From positions 62,001 through 126,000 of the forward strand of contig NZ_WIAD01000002.1 in assembly GCF_009618275.1 (NCBI RefSeq): a DNA stretch of 64,000 nt. The letters are read 5' to 3'. Positions 35,110 through 44,456 of this stretch are shown in pieces. Position 1 is the first letter of the stretch. Every line of letters starts with the position of its first letter. The notes beneath the pieces were generated by a model. The model searched no databases and was not told the origin of the DNA. It saw only the letters and a list, made by a program, of their open reading frames with translations. The stretch is from Roseimaritima sediminicola. GTDB taxonomy: Bacteria; Planctomycetota; Planctomycetia; Pirellulales; Pirellulaceae. Both the position numbers and the translations under genes were made by a program.

Positions 35110-37998
35110 ATGCAACGCGAATTTGATTTCCAGTCCTCCGATCCGCCCTCGAAACAAGCTGTGGATGCGAAGCCGACCGCGGAAGACCCCACAAACCGGC
35201 GAGCGTCGTCAGATCGGCCGGCGACGAGCACATCGCGATCGCTGGTGCTGGAATCCGGTGCGGCGGCGGCGTCCTACCGGATCCCGCCCCAGCCGCTGCC
35301 GTCGCTGTTGGTCCGCGCCTCCGCCGGTACGGGCAAGACGTACCGGTTGACCGGGCGGTTGATCCATCTGTGGCTGCAGGGCACGCCGATCGAAAGCGTT
35401 CTGGCCACGACGTTCACGCGCAAGGCGGCCGGTGAAATCCTCCAGCGCGTGCTGACCACCTTGGCCCGCGCGGCAACCGATCCCACGGAGGAGGCCCTGG
35501 CCGACCTGCGCCGCCAGATCGGGCGCGAGGACGTCAGCCGCGTGCAGTGCACTCGGCTACTGCACGCGATCGTGCGATTTATTCACCGCCTGCGGATCGG
35601 CACCCTGGACAGCCTGTTTTCCCAACTGGCCCAGTCCTTTCCCTTCGAACTGGGCTTGCCGCCGGGGTGGCGGTTGACCGACGAGAACGAGGAGCGGTGG
35701 CTGCGGAGCCGGGCCATCGAAGCCCTGCTGGCCGGATCGGAGCTCAGCGAGGTGGCGTCGCTGATGTCGATGCTGACCAAAGGCGAAATCAAACGTTCGA
35801 TCGCCCGCGAGATCGACGGCGTCGTGCTGTCGGCCTATGCGGTGGCTCGCGGTTGCCGTCCCGATGCCTGGGAAACCCTCCAGCGGGCGACCGCTCCTGA
35901 CGATGCCGCGCTGACCAAAGCGGCCGGATACCTGCTGACCGCGCAAGTCGGTCATAAATCGGCCGACAAGAACCTGGCCAAACTGGGCGAAGCGCTGGAG
36001 ACGCGCGAACCGTCGCTGCTGGCCGGCAAAGAGCTGCTCTCCACGGTCAAGGGCTGTGTGGACCGCGGCGAAACGCCGTCCTACTACCGCCGGGAATTGC
36101 CCGAGGATATCGTCGAAGCGTTGTTGGTGGCCTATCAATACGTCCGCTCCGACACGCTGGGCCTGCTGGCCGAACAATCCAAGGCCACCGGGCAACTGCT
36201 GCAGAACTACGACCGCTACATCACCCTGCTCAAGCACGGCGTGCGGGCTCTGGCCTTCGACGACGTCACACTGCGTTTGGCCGATTGGATCGAAGGCCAA
36301 CCCTTACAGTCAATCGCCGCGCGGCTCGATGGAGCGATCGAGCACGTGTTGCTGGATGAGTTCCAGGACACCTCGCCCCAGCAGTGGCGCGTGCTGCGAC
36401 CGCTGGCCTATCGCGCCGCCTGCGGTCCACCGGATGCCGGCCAGAGGGACGGCGTCTCCGGTGCCAAGGGCGATCCGTCCTCGGCGGTGCGTTCTTCGTT
36501 TTTCTGTGTGGGCGACACCAAGCAAGCGATCTACAGCTGGCGCGGCGGCGTGGCCGCGATCTTCGATACGGTCGACCGGCAGATTCCCGGTGTTCAGAAC
36601 GACGCGATGTCGCTCAGCTATCGCAGCAGCCCGGTCATCACCGACGCGGTCAACGACGTGTTCCACAACTTGACCCGCCATCCGCTGTGCGACCACGCCG
36701 GCCAGGTCGACGAGGACCCGGCGCGGCAAGAACCGTACGAAGCGGACGCGGTGGTGGATTTTGCCAAAGCCTTTCCGCAGCATGCGGCCAGCCGCAGCGA
36801 CCTGCCCGGATACGTGCGGATGCAAACCGGCCCGGAGTGTGACGGGTTGGCCGATGAGAAAGCGATCGTGCATCAAAGCTACGTGGCCCAGCAGGTCGCG
36901 GATCTGGCACGGCGAATGGCCGGCCGCTCGATCGGCATCCTGACTCGCAAAAACGCCACCGTCGCTCGCCTGATTTATTTGCTTCGCGGTCACGGCGTGG
37001 ATGTCAGTCAGGAGGGTGGCAATCCGTTGATCGATTCCGGTCCAGTGGAATTAATATTGTCGGCCCTGATGCTGGTCGAACATCCCGGCGACGGCCGCTG
37101 GTGGTACCACGTGCAGAACTCGCCTTTGTCCGCGCACGACGTGTTCGCCGGCGTCGGGCCGCACAGCGATTCCCCCGACGTGCTGGCCGAGCAGAGTCAT
37201 CGGGCGGCGGCGCGGCTGCGACGTTTCGTCGAGGAACGTGGCCTGGTCGCTGCGATCCGCCAGCTGGCCGACCCCGTGGCGGCGGTCGCCGACGCATCGG
37301 ATTGCCTGCGCCTCCGTCAATTGCTGCAGCTGGCGCAGCAGTTCGCACGCAACCCGCAACCGCGCTGGAGCGACTTTGTGGACCTGGTCCGCCAGCAGCG
37401 CGTCGAACGGCCGCAACCGGCTCAGGTCCGGGTGATGACGGTCCATCAAGCCAAGGGTCTGGAGTTTGATGCCGTGGTGCTGCCGGAGCTGGAGTACGCA
37501 CTGGGGCCCAGCGGCGTGCGCTGCGTGGCGCGGCGGCCGGTGCCACACGACCCGCCCGAAGCGATGCTGCGGTACGTAAACCGAGCGTCGTGGAGTTTCC
37601 TGCCGGAAGTCTGGCAGCGAGCGTTCGGCCAGATGGTGGCCACCAACGTCACCGAGACGCTGTGTCTGTTGTACGTCTCACTGACCCGTCCCCGTCACGG
37701 CTTGTATCTGTACGTCCAGCCCACCGGCAGCCGCACGGCCAAGAGCCAGAAGAACGCCAAGATGCTGCTGTACAACGCCTTGGAATGCGAAGCCGATCCG
37801 GGCGACGCCGAGACGCTATGGTATGAGGCGGGCGAGGAGCAGTGGTACAAGAAACTGCCGCCGGTCGCACCGCCCGATCCTCCGCCCCCGGCCAAAACGA
37901 TCCGGCTGCAGCCCGTCTCCACCCCGGCGCGACGCAATCTCCCGCCCGCCCCCGAAACCACGGATTCCCAGAACAGCAGGATCGGAGAGAATTGGTAG
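35110..37998 (+). CDS. addA: AddA/RexA-like UvrD-type helicase lacking the nuclease domain
   Basis: A 962-residue SF1A helicase. Its motifs are: Walker A ASAGTGKT (70-77), motif Ia TTFTRKAAGE, motif II LLDEFQDTS (~415), motif III GDTKQAIYSWRGG (~468), motif V TVHQAKGLEF (~777) and motif VI YVSLTRPRHGL (~857). Typical AddA is about 1200 residues with a C-terminal RecB nuclease. Here the chain ends about 100 residues after motif VI in a Pro-rich tail with no DYK/QLxLY motifs. Any nuclease activity of the complex must therefore come from AddB. It follows addB by 54 bp and should form a heterodimer with it. Confidence 0.87.
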   Translation: MQREFDFQSSDPPSKQAVDAKPTAEDPTNRRASSDRPATSTSRSLVLESGAAAASYRIPPQPLPSLLVRASAGTGKTYRLTGRLIHLWLQGTPIESVLATTFTRKAAGEILQRVLTTLARAATDPTEEALADLRRQIGREDVSRVQCTRLLHAIVRFIHRLRIGTLDSLFSQLAQSFPFELGLPPGWRLTDENEERWLRSRAIEALLAGSELSEVASLMSMLTKGEIKRSIAREIDGVVLSAYAVARGCRPDAWETLQRATAPDDAALTKAAGYLLTAQVGHKSADKNLAKLGEALETREPSLLAGKELLSTVKGCVDRGETPSYYRRELPEDIVEALLVAYQYVRSDTLGLLAEQSKATGQLLQNYDRYITLLKHGVRALAFDDVTLRLADWIEGQPLQSIAARLDGAIEHVLLDEFQDTSPQQWRVLRPLAYRAACGPPDAGQRDGVSGAKGDPSSAVRSSFFCVGDTKQAIYSWRGGVAAIFDTVDRQIPGVQNDAMSLSYRSSPVITDAVNDVFHNLTRHPLCDHAGQVDEDPARQEPYEADAVVDFAKAFPQHAASRSDLPGYVRMQTGPECDGLADEKAIVHQSYVAQQVADLARRMAGRSIGILTRKNATVARLIYLLRGHGVDVSQEGGNPLIDSGPVELILSALMLVEHPGDGRWWYHVQNSPLSAHDVFAGVGPHSDSPDVLAEQSHRAAARLRRFVEERGLVAAIRQLADPVAAVADASDCLRLRQLLQLAQQFARNPQPRWSDFVDLVRQQRVERPQPAQVRVMTVHQAKGLEFDAVVLPELEYALGPSGVRCVARRPVPHDPPEAMLRYVNRASWSFLPEVWQRAFGQMVATNVTETLCLLYVSLTRPRHGLYLYVQPTGSRTAKSQKNAKMLLYNALECEADPGDAETLWYEAGEEQWYKKLPPVAPPDPPPPAKTIRLQPVSTPARRNLPPAPETTDSQNSRIGENW

Positions 37999-38013
37999 CC
38001 GTGGACGGGAATC

Positions 38014-38041
38014 TCAAATCTCAAGTCTCAAGTCTCAAATT
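38014..38041. repeat. Heptamer array left of the palindromic element
   Basis: Four contiguous 7-bp units (TCAAATC, TCAAGTC, TCAAGTC, TCAAATT) 16 bp after the addA stop. They resemble the heptamers on the far side of the 248-bp element. Confidence 0.75.
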
Positions 38042-38075
38042 CCCTGACTTCGGCGGAAAGCCTGTATGAAAAAAG

Positions 38076-38323
38076 ATCGTTTTCTCCCCTCTCCCCCAAA
38101 TCCTGGCGAGCCTAAGCGAGCCAGGATTTGGGGGAGAGGGGCCGGGGGTGAGGGGGAATTGCAGCGTAGGTTCGTCAGTGTCACGCCTCGATGCGGTGCG
38201 GCAGGAAGATCCGTTGCAACGAGTCAGCCATTTGCACCCGAGCCCCCTCACCCCGGCCCCTCTCCCACCACCGCTTCACTCGCTGGCGCTCGCGGCGCCG
38301 CGGGGGAGAGGGGAGAAAACGAT
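38076..38323. mobile_element. Nested palindromic element with 22-bp perfect ends
   Basis: Positions 38076-38097 and 38302-38323 are perfect 22-bp inverted repeats. Overlapping the left end, 38086-38107 pairs perfectly with 38120-38141 (22-bp stem, 12-nt loop). A third complementarity joins the GAGAGGGGCCGGGGGTGAG region (38134-38156) with CCCCTCACCCCGGCCCCTC (~38243-38264). It has no coding content. This type of G/C-rich intergenic palindrome is familiar in planctomycetes, but the nesting is unusual. Confidence 0.7.
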
Positions 38324-38353
38324 TCTATTCGCCCATAGATTTCGCTAGAGTCA

Positions 38354-38455
38354 GCAAACCTCAAACCTCAAACCTCAAACCTCAAATCGATTACGAGCAC
38401 GAGCACGAGCACGAGCACGATCCAAACTCACCACTCACCACTCACCACTCACCAC
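38354..38455. repeat. Three adjacent microsatellites upstream of the SbcD-like gene
   Basis: In order: heptamers TCAAACC (38361-38381, with degenerate units on both sides from 38354 to 38388), hexamers GAGCAC x4 (38395-38418) and heptamers TCACCAC x4 (38428-38455). They end 13 bp before the ATG of the SbcD-like gene, so they occupy its promoter or leader. Confidence 0.9.
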
Positions 38456-38468
38456 TCGCCAACCAACA

Positions 38469-39761
38469 ATGCCTACGTTCCTTCACGCTGCCGACTTGCA
38501 TCTCGACAGTCCGCTCCAGCGGCTGGAAGCCTACGAGGGGGCTCCGGTCGAACCGATTCGTTTGGCGTCCCGCCGGGCGTTGGAGAACCTGGTCGAACTG
38601 GCTCTTGCACGCAACGTCGACCTGGTGGTCATCGCAGGCGACCTGTACGACGGGGATTGGCAGGACCACCACACGGGGCTGTTCTTTGTTTCGCAGGTCA
38701 CGCGTTTGGTTCGCGAAGGCATTCCGGTCGTCGCGATCAGCGGCAATCACGACGCGGCCAGTCAGATGACCAAGTCGCTGCCGCTGCCCAAGAATCCCGA
38801 TGGCAGCCCGATCATGTTGTCCAGCCGCTCGGCGGAAACTCGCCGCTTTCCCGATCTCGGCATCTCGGTCCACGGCCGTTCCTTCGGTCGCCGCGCGGAG
38901 GTCGACAACATGGTCCCGGACTACCCGGCGGCCGACGGCGGTGTGTTCAACATCGGCGTGCTGCACACCAGCCTGACCGGAGCCGAAGGACACGACACCT
39001 ACGCTCCCTGTACGACCCTGGATTTGGTCAACAAACAGTACGACTACTGGGCCCTGGGGCATGTCCACACCCGGAGGCTGCATCACGATGTGCAGGATCC
39101 CGATGCCGCTCCGATCGTCTTCCCCGGCAACCTGCAGGGGCGTCATCCCAAGGAAACCGGCGCCAAGGGGTGCTACGTGGTCGACATCGATTCACGGGGA
39201 CGACCCCATCTGGAGTTCGAAACGCTGGACGTCGTCCGCTGGGAAACCTGTCCTTTAAAGCTGGAGGACTGCGAAACGCTCGACGACGTTTATGACCGAT
39301 ATCGCAGCTGGCTGCAGGCGGCCATGCACGAGGCCGGCGACCGTATCCTGGCGCATCGCGTCCGCGCCCTGGGCGGAACCGGATTGCACAACACGCTGGT
39401 TTCCGATCACCTGCAGATCGAGAACAGTCTGCGAGCGGTGGCGATGGAGATCGCCGGCGAACAAGCTTGGCTGGAAAGCCTGCGAGTGCGAACCAGCTTG
39501 CCCCGCGATGCGATGCCCAACTTCGATCCCGACGGACCGCTGGGATGCTTGGAGGAGGTTCTGGCCGAAATGAGCACCGACGATCAACTGGACTCGCTGG
39601 GCGATGAACTAAGTGACCTGGTGCGGAAGCTGCCCGACGAGCTGACCGCCGCGCCGCAAGACGCCCTGCGTTTGAACGATCCGCAAACCCTACGCGAGCT
39701 GATCGAAGCGGCTCGTCCCCTGCTGCACGTGCAATTGCATCGCGAGGAGGCAACGCAATGA
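38469..39761 (+). CDS. SbcD/YhaO-like DNA repair exonuclease
   Basis: A 430-residue calcineurin-type phosphoesterase with all five nuclease motifs: ADLHLDSP, AGDLYDG, SGNHD, GVLHTS (third His region) and LGHVHTRR. These proteins pair with SMC-like ATPases to process DNA ends, as Mre11 does with Rad50. The C-terminal ~150 residues are helical, probably the capping/ATPase-binding region. Its stop overlaps the ATG of the ATPase gene by four bases, supporting a complex. Microsatellites lie directly upstream. Confidence 0.9.
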   Translation: MPTFLHAADLHLDSPLQRLEAYEGAPVEPIRLASRRALENLVELALARNVDLVVIAGDLYDGDWQDHHTGLFFVSQVTRLVREGIPVVAISGNHDAASQMTKSLPLPKNPDGSPIMLSSRSAETRRFPDLGISVHGRSFGRRAEVDNMVPDYPAADGGVFNIGVLHTSLTGAEGHDTYAPCTTLDLVNKQYDYWALGHVHTRRLHHDVQDPDAAPIVFPGNLQGRHPKETGAKGCYVVDIDSRGRPHLEFETLDVVRWETCPLKLEDCETLDDVYDRYRSWLQAAMHEAGDRILAHRVRALGGTGLHNTLVSDHLQIENSLRAVAMEIAGEQAWLESLRVRTSLPRDAMPNFDPDGPLGCLEEVLAEMSTDDQLDSLGDELSDLVRKLPDELTAAPQDALRLNDPQTLRELIEAARPLLHVQLHREEATQ

Positions 39762-42700
39762 GACTGGAACGACTGGACCTGATCGCTTACGGCGGATTTA
39801 CCGATCGCAGTCTGGACCTGTCGGCCGGTCCGCGCAGGCTGCATCTGCTGTACGGCCCCAACGAGTCGGGCAAGTCCACAGCCCTGCGAGCCATCACCGG
39901 ATTGCTGTACGAGATCGATCGCAACACCGACGACAATTACCTCCACAGCTATCCGAACCTGCGGATCGGCGGACGTTTCTGCAACGACGACGGCGTCCGC
40001 CTGGATTGTGTACGGCTCAAGCGGAACAAGAACTCGCTGCTGGATCTCGATGGCGAACCGGCCGACGAAGCGGTCCTCGCCCGCTTGCTGGCCGGGATCG
40101 ATCGCGAAACCTTCGAGCATCAATTCGGCCTGACGCATCCGCGCCTGGTCGAAGGCGGACGAGCCATCACCCAGGGTGATGGAGACCTGGGCGAAATCCT
40201 GTTTGCCGCCGGTGCCGGACTGGGCACGTTGACCGAGGTGGGACAGCAGTTGATTAAACAGCAACGTGAGCTGTTCAAACCCTCGGGTTCGATCCCCACG
40301 ATCAACAAACAACTGTCCGAACTGAACCGTCTGCGCCGGGACCTCAAACAGGCGCTGCTGAAACCGGCCGATTATAAACGCCGTTGCGATGCCCACGAAC
40401 AGATTAAAAAACAGACCGGCATGCTGCAGCAACAGGTCAGTCAGGTGCGTCAGCAGCACGCGAGAAACCGCCGCCTGCTCGACGCGCTGCCGATCTTAAG
40501 GAAACGCGCGACCCTACAGCAACGCCGCGAAACCTTTGGCGACGTGCCCCGGCTGGACAGCGACTTCGTCGAACGCCGACGCGATGCGCACGAAAAGCGT
40601 TCCACCGCCGAAAGCCGGCAGCGGGATCAGCGTCAGCGGTTGGCGCGTCTGGAGCAAGAGCTGGCCGCTGTGGAGGTCGACCCGCGTTTGGAAGCGCACC
40701 GGCAATCGATCGAAGCGCTGAACCGGCAGTTGGGCGCAAGCCAAACCGCCGCGCGAGACCTGGTCAAACGGCAAGCCGAAGCGGATGCGATTCGCCAAGA
40801 GATCGATGCCAGCCTTCAACGGCTGGATCGCCAAGAATCGTTCGACGACCTCCAGTCGCTCCGCATCCCGTTCGAACGCCGCGAGCGCATCGCCGCACTG
40901 GCGGACGAGGTCGGCCGGCTGGAAGAAAAGCAACACGCGGCGCGGCAACAACTGGATGATTTGCAGGAACAGATCCAGCCGCTGGAAACCGACGCCGCCG
41001 GTCAATCCGCTCCGGTCGACCCGGCTCATCTGGCGTCGGTACTGGAACAGATCGGTCCGCCTGCCGCGCTTTTGGAAGCCCACGGCGACGCACAAAAACG
41101 GGTGGACACGTTGGCCCGCCGAGCCGAGCGGCAACGCTCACAGTTGGTCGGATTCGACGGCACGCTACAGCAAGCCGTGGGGCTTACCCCGCCGCGGCCG
41201 GCCCAGATCGAAGAGCTCGCCGACCAACTGCGGCACTGGCAAACCGTCCGCGAACAGTTGGCCCCGCAGCAGCGTGAGCGGCGCCAACAACTGGAAGAGA
41301 TCGAAGCCGAACTGGAAACGCTGAAAAACGCTCAGGCAATCCCCAGCGAAGCCGAACTACAGGACATTCGCCAGAGGCGCGACAGCCAGCTCGCCGATCT
41401 CAAAGCGGCCGCCCCCCCGGACACCTCGACGCTGGCCGCCGTCAAAGATGCGGTCGCTCGCGCCGATGCCATGGTCGACGTAATGCGGCGGGAAGCCCAA
41501 CGTGTGGCGCGCCGTGCGACCTGTGAGGTCGACGCCGAAAGATACCGCGTCCGGCTCCAGCACGACGAAACCGAACTGCAGGCGGCCCAGCAGCAGTACG
41601 AGGCCGCCTGGCAGCAATGGCTCCGGCTCTGGCAGCAGGCCGGGGTGACCGCCGAGGGGCCCGCGGCAATGAAGGACTGGCTGGAGACGCTGGAGCAACT
41701 GCGCGACATCCACAACGACTTGCGCGAGGCGCAACAGCAAGCCGAAACGGCCCAGCACAAGGTCGCCGATGCGACCGAGCGACTTAGCAAAGCACTCGCC
41801 GAGACGCTTTCCGCCCCCGCAGCCACCGTGCCAGCCGACGGGGAACCCGATCTGGTTCGTCTGGTCGCCACCGCGCGCCAACACCATGCCGCGCTGCAAA
41901 AGCGGTTCGAGGAGCATCGTCAGGCTCAGGCGTCGCTCGAGACGCTGCGACGCAAGCTGCCCAAAGCCGAACGGCAGTTGCAAGAACAGCAAGACCAATA
42001 CGCCCAGTGGCAGCGTCAGTGGCGGGCGGCGATCGAAGGCATCGTCCAGTCGCCGGACGTGCCGCCGTCGGGGGTCAAACGGTTGATCGAACAGATCGAC
42101 GAGATCTTGAACAAGAAAGCCACCCACGATGGGCTCCAGTTACGAATCGACGAGATCCAGGCGTCCCACAAAGCGTTCGCTAGGGACGTTCAGTCGCTGC
42201 TGCAAACGGTCGCGCCGGACCTGCTCGAATTACCGGCCGATAAAGCGGTTCCGGCCTTGATCGAACGTGCCAATAGCCATCGAGACGCCGCGGTGAAGCA
42301 ACGCAGTTTGCAGGAGCAGGTCGACGAGGCGAAACGAATGCTCGAACAGAATCAACGGCAGTACGACGAAGCCTCGGACACGCTGCGAATGTTGGCCGAC
42401 GAAGTCGGCTGCGAACAACTTGATGATCTCCCGGAGCTGGAGCACCAGTCCGCAGAGGCGGCGCGCTTGGATGCCGAGCTGGAAAGCTGTGATGATAGTC
42501 TGCGGGCCCTGGCCAGCGATCAACCACTGGAGGCATTCGCCCAATCCGCCGAAGCGGCGGACGCCGAAACCCTGCAGCAAGAAGCCGATCAACTGGGCGA
42601 CCAACTGGCCCAGTTGGAGGCGGAATTGGGCGAGCGGCAACAAGAACAGGGCCGGTTAAAAGATGACGTCGAGAGGATGGATGGCAGCGCCGCCGCCGCG

Positions 42701-43252
42701 GCCATCCAGCAAAAGATCCAGGACACGCTGGCGCGGCTCCGCCGCGACGCGCTGCAGTACGCCACGCTGCGAATGGCCGACGTCGCCCTGCACCGGGCCA
42801 TCGAACGCTACCGCGCCGCCAACCAAGGTCCGATCCTCGCGCGAGCTGAGGATATTTTCTGTCGCTTGACCCTGAACGATTACACCGGCCTGCGAGCACG
42901 GTACGACGACCGTGCGACCCCCACCCTGGTCGGCGTTCGCGGGACGATGGAGGTGCCGGTGAACCGGATGAGCGACGGGGCGGCCGATGCGCTGTACCTG
43001 GCGCTGCGGCTGGCCAGCCTGGAGTCGCACGTCGACCGCCGCGGTCCGTTCCCCCTGATCCTGGACGACATCCTGATCCAGCTGGACGACGACCGAGCCG
43101 CCGCGGCCCTGGAAGTCCTGTCCGAGCTGAGCGAGAAGACGCAAATTATCTTCTTCACCCATCACCGCCACCTGCTCGAGATCGCCGCCGAGCGGCTCGG
43201 CGCCGACCAGTTCCACTGCCACGACCTGCACGAAGTGGCGGTCACGTCGTAG
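39758..43252 (+). CDS. SbcC/YhaN-like SMC-type ATPase
   Basis: An 1164-residue SMC-like protein. The N-terminal head has LLYGPNESGKST (Walker A, ~33-41), and the C-terminal head has a signature-like MSDGAADALYLALRLA plus Walker B LILDDILIQLDDDR (~1100) and an H-loop FFTHH. Between them lie long Gln/Glu/Arg-rich coiled coils. I find no CxxC zinc hook at the coiled-coil apex, which fits YhaN-type proteins better than Rad50/SbcC. Overlap with the nuclease gene (ATGA) indicates a two-subunit end-processing complex. Confidence 0.9.
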   Translation: MRLERLDLIAYGGFTDRSLDLSAGPRRLHLLYGPNESGKSTALRAITGLLYEIDRNTDDNYLHSYPNLRIGGRFCNDDGVRLDCVRLKRNKNSLLDLDGEPADEAVLARLLAGIDRETFEHQFGLTHPRLVEGGRAITQGDGDLGEILFAAGAGLGTLTEVGQQLIKQQRELFKPSGSIPTINKQLSELNRLRRDLKQALLKPADYKRRCDAHEQIKKQTGMLQQQVSQVRQQHARNRRLLDALPILRKRATLQQRRETFGDVPRLDSDFVERRRDAHEKRSTAESRQRDQRQRLARLEQELAAVEVDPRLEAHRQSIEALNRQLGASQTAARDLVKRQAEADAIRQEIDASLQRLDRQESFDDLQSLRIPFERRERIAALADEVGRLEEKQHAARQQLDDLQEQIQPLETDAAGQSAPVDPAHLASVLEQIGPPAALLEAHGDAQKRVDTLARRAERQRSQLVGFDGTLQQAVGLTPPRPAQIEELADQLRHWQTVREQLAPQQRERRQQLEEIEAELETLKNAQAIPSEAELQDIRQRRDSQLADLKAAAPPDTSTLAAVKDAVARADAMVDVMRREAQRVARRATCEVDAERYRVRLQHDETELQAAQQQYEAAWQQWLRLWQQAGVTAEGPAAMKDWLETLEQLRDIHNDLREAQQQAETAQHKVADATERLSKALAETLSAPAATVPADGEPDLVRLVATARQHHAALQKRFEEHRQAQASLETLRRKLPKAERQLQEQQDQYAQWQRQWRAAIEGIVQSPDVPPSGVKRLIEQIDEILNKKATHDGLQLRIDEIQASHKAFARDVQSLLQTVAPDLLELPADKAVPALIERANSHRDAAVKQRSLQEQVDEAKRMLEQNQRQYDEASDTLRMLADEVGCEQLDDLPELEHQSAEAARLDAELESCDDSLRALASDQPLEAFAQSAEAADAETLQQEADQLGDQLAQLEAELGERQQEQGRLKDDVERMDGSAAAAAIQQKIQDTLARLRRDALQYATLRMADVALHRAIERYRAANQGPILARAEDIFCRLTLNDYTGLRARYDDRATPTLVGVRGTMEVPVNRMSDGAADALYLALRLASLESHVDRRGPFPLILDDILIQLDDDRAAAALEVLSELSEKTQIIFFTHHRHLLEIAAERLGADQFHCHDLHEVAVTS

Positions 43253-43441
43253 CCGAGCTATTGGTGCGTAGGCGCCCCTCGCCAACCAAACTCTGGCGAG
43301 TTCGGCTGCGAAATTGGGCGACTTCGGTTGCGAGCGATCGGTCAAGACGGCTTGCCAAGGCGTCTCGGATCGAGAAACTGTGGTTCTTGCCTTTAACGGC
43401 TGTGCCGTTTCGAGTTCTCGCTTCACCCTGAATGTGTTCCT

Positions 43442-44335
43442 ATGTCCCAGCGTCGTGGTTCGTCCTTTGCAGGTTTGTCTGTCGCCATCGCCACTCCGTT
43501 TCAAGATGGCCAAGTCGACTATGCGCGACTGAAAGCACAGTTGGAATTCCAGATCGCCGCCGGTACGACGTGCGTGGTCCCCACCGGCACCACGGGCGAA
43601 TCCCCCACCCTGACTCATGACGAGCACGAGCGGGTGATCGCCGAAACGATCCAGACGGTCGCCGGCCGCATCAAGGTCATGGCCGGTACGGGCAGCAACA
43701 GCACGGCCGAAGCGTTGCGGCTGAGCAAGCGAGCGGAGAAAGAAGGCGCTGACGCAACGCTGCAGGTCGCCCCCTACTACAACAAACCCACCCAAGAGGG
43801 CTTCTACCAACACTACAAGGCGATCGCCGAAGCGGTTTCGATCCCGGTGTGCGTTTACAATATCCCCGGACGCAGTGCGGCCAACATCGAAGTGGAAACG
43901 ATCCAGCGGCTGGCCGACGTCGATGGAATCGCGATGGTCAAAGAGGCCACCGGGAAACTCGACGCCTGCTCGGAGATCCTCGGCACCACCGACCTGACCG
44001 TGCTCAGCGGCGATGATAGCCTGACGTTGCCGATGATGTCGGTCGGGGCCGAAGGCATCATTTCAGTGGTCGGAAACGTCGTTCCCGGCGACATGTTGGC
44101 GATGGTCAAAGCCTATGCCGAGGGCCAGATCGCCGAAGCCCAGCGGCTGCATCACAAGCTGTACGGCCTGTGCAGCAACATGCTCGGACTGGCGACCAAC
44201 CCGATCCCGGTCAAAGCCGCGATGAAGTTGGTGGGCCGCGACACGGGCGAACTGCGGTTGCCACTGACGGCTCTGGACGACGCCGGGATGCAGCGTTTGA
44301 CGCAGACCCTGCAGACCTACGGTTTGATCGCTTGA
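43442..44335 (+). CDS. dapA: 4-hydroxy-tetrahydrodipicolinate synthase
   Basis: A 297-residue class I aldolase of the DapA family that condenses pyruvate with aspartate semialdehyde in lysine and diaminopimelate synthesis. It has GTTGESPTL (substrate loop, 49-57), Tyr139 in YNIPGR and the Schiff-base Lys167 in KEATG. The length is normal for the family. The close relatives N-acetylneuraminate lyase and KDG aldolase share the fold, but the GTTGE and PYYNKP motifs favour DapA. It stands alone, with about 190 bp of leader containing no clear riboswitch. Confidence 0.93.
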   Translation: MSQRRGSSFAGLSVAIATPFQDGQVDYARLKAQLEFQIAAGTTCVVPTGTTGESPTLTHDEHERVIAETIQTVAGRIKVMAGTGSNSTAEALRLSKRAEKEGADATLQVAPYYNKPTQEGFYQHYKAIAEAVSIPVCVYNIPGRSAANIEVETIQRLADVDGIAMVKEATGKLDACSEILGTTDLTVLSGDDSLTLPMMSVGAEGIISVVGNVVPGDMLAMVKAYAEGQIAEAQRLHHKLYGLCSNMLGLATNPIPVKAAMKLVGRDTGELRLPLTALDDAGMQRLTQTLQTYGLIA

Positions 44336-44456
44336 TCCGCTCGTTGCCGCCCCATCACCGGCCCCGGCCCCACGGCCGCGAAACTTTGTTCGACCGGGCG
44401 GGTTAAAATACCCGGGTCCCGATGTCGTTACCACAAAGCCTCGTGAGCTGGTTGTG

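Noticed and set aside
35110-37998. RecB/RecBCD annotation for the helicase
   Set aside because: No RecC or RecD gene is adjacent, and its partner has the AddB plan with a C-terminal nuclease. AddAB-type is the better fit.
38014-38455. Insertion sequence
   Set aside because: There is no transposase frame and no clear target-site duplication. It is better described as a palindromic, repeat-rich intergenic element.
43442-44335. N-acetylneuraminate lyase instead of DapA
   Set aside because: GTTGES, PYYNKP and the KEATG context match DapA. No sialic-acid genes are nearby.
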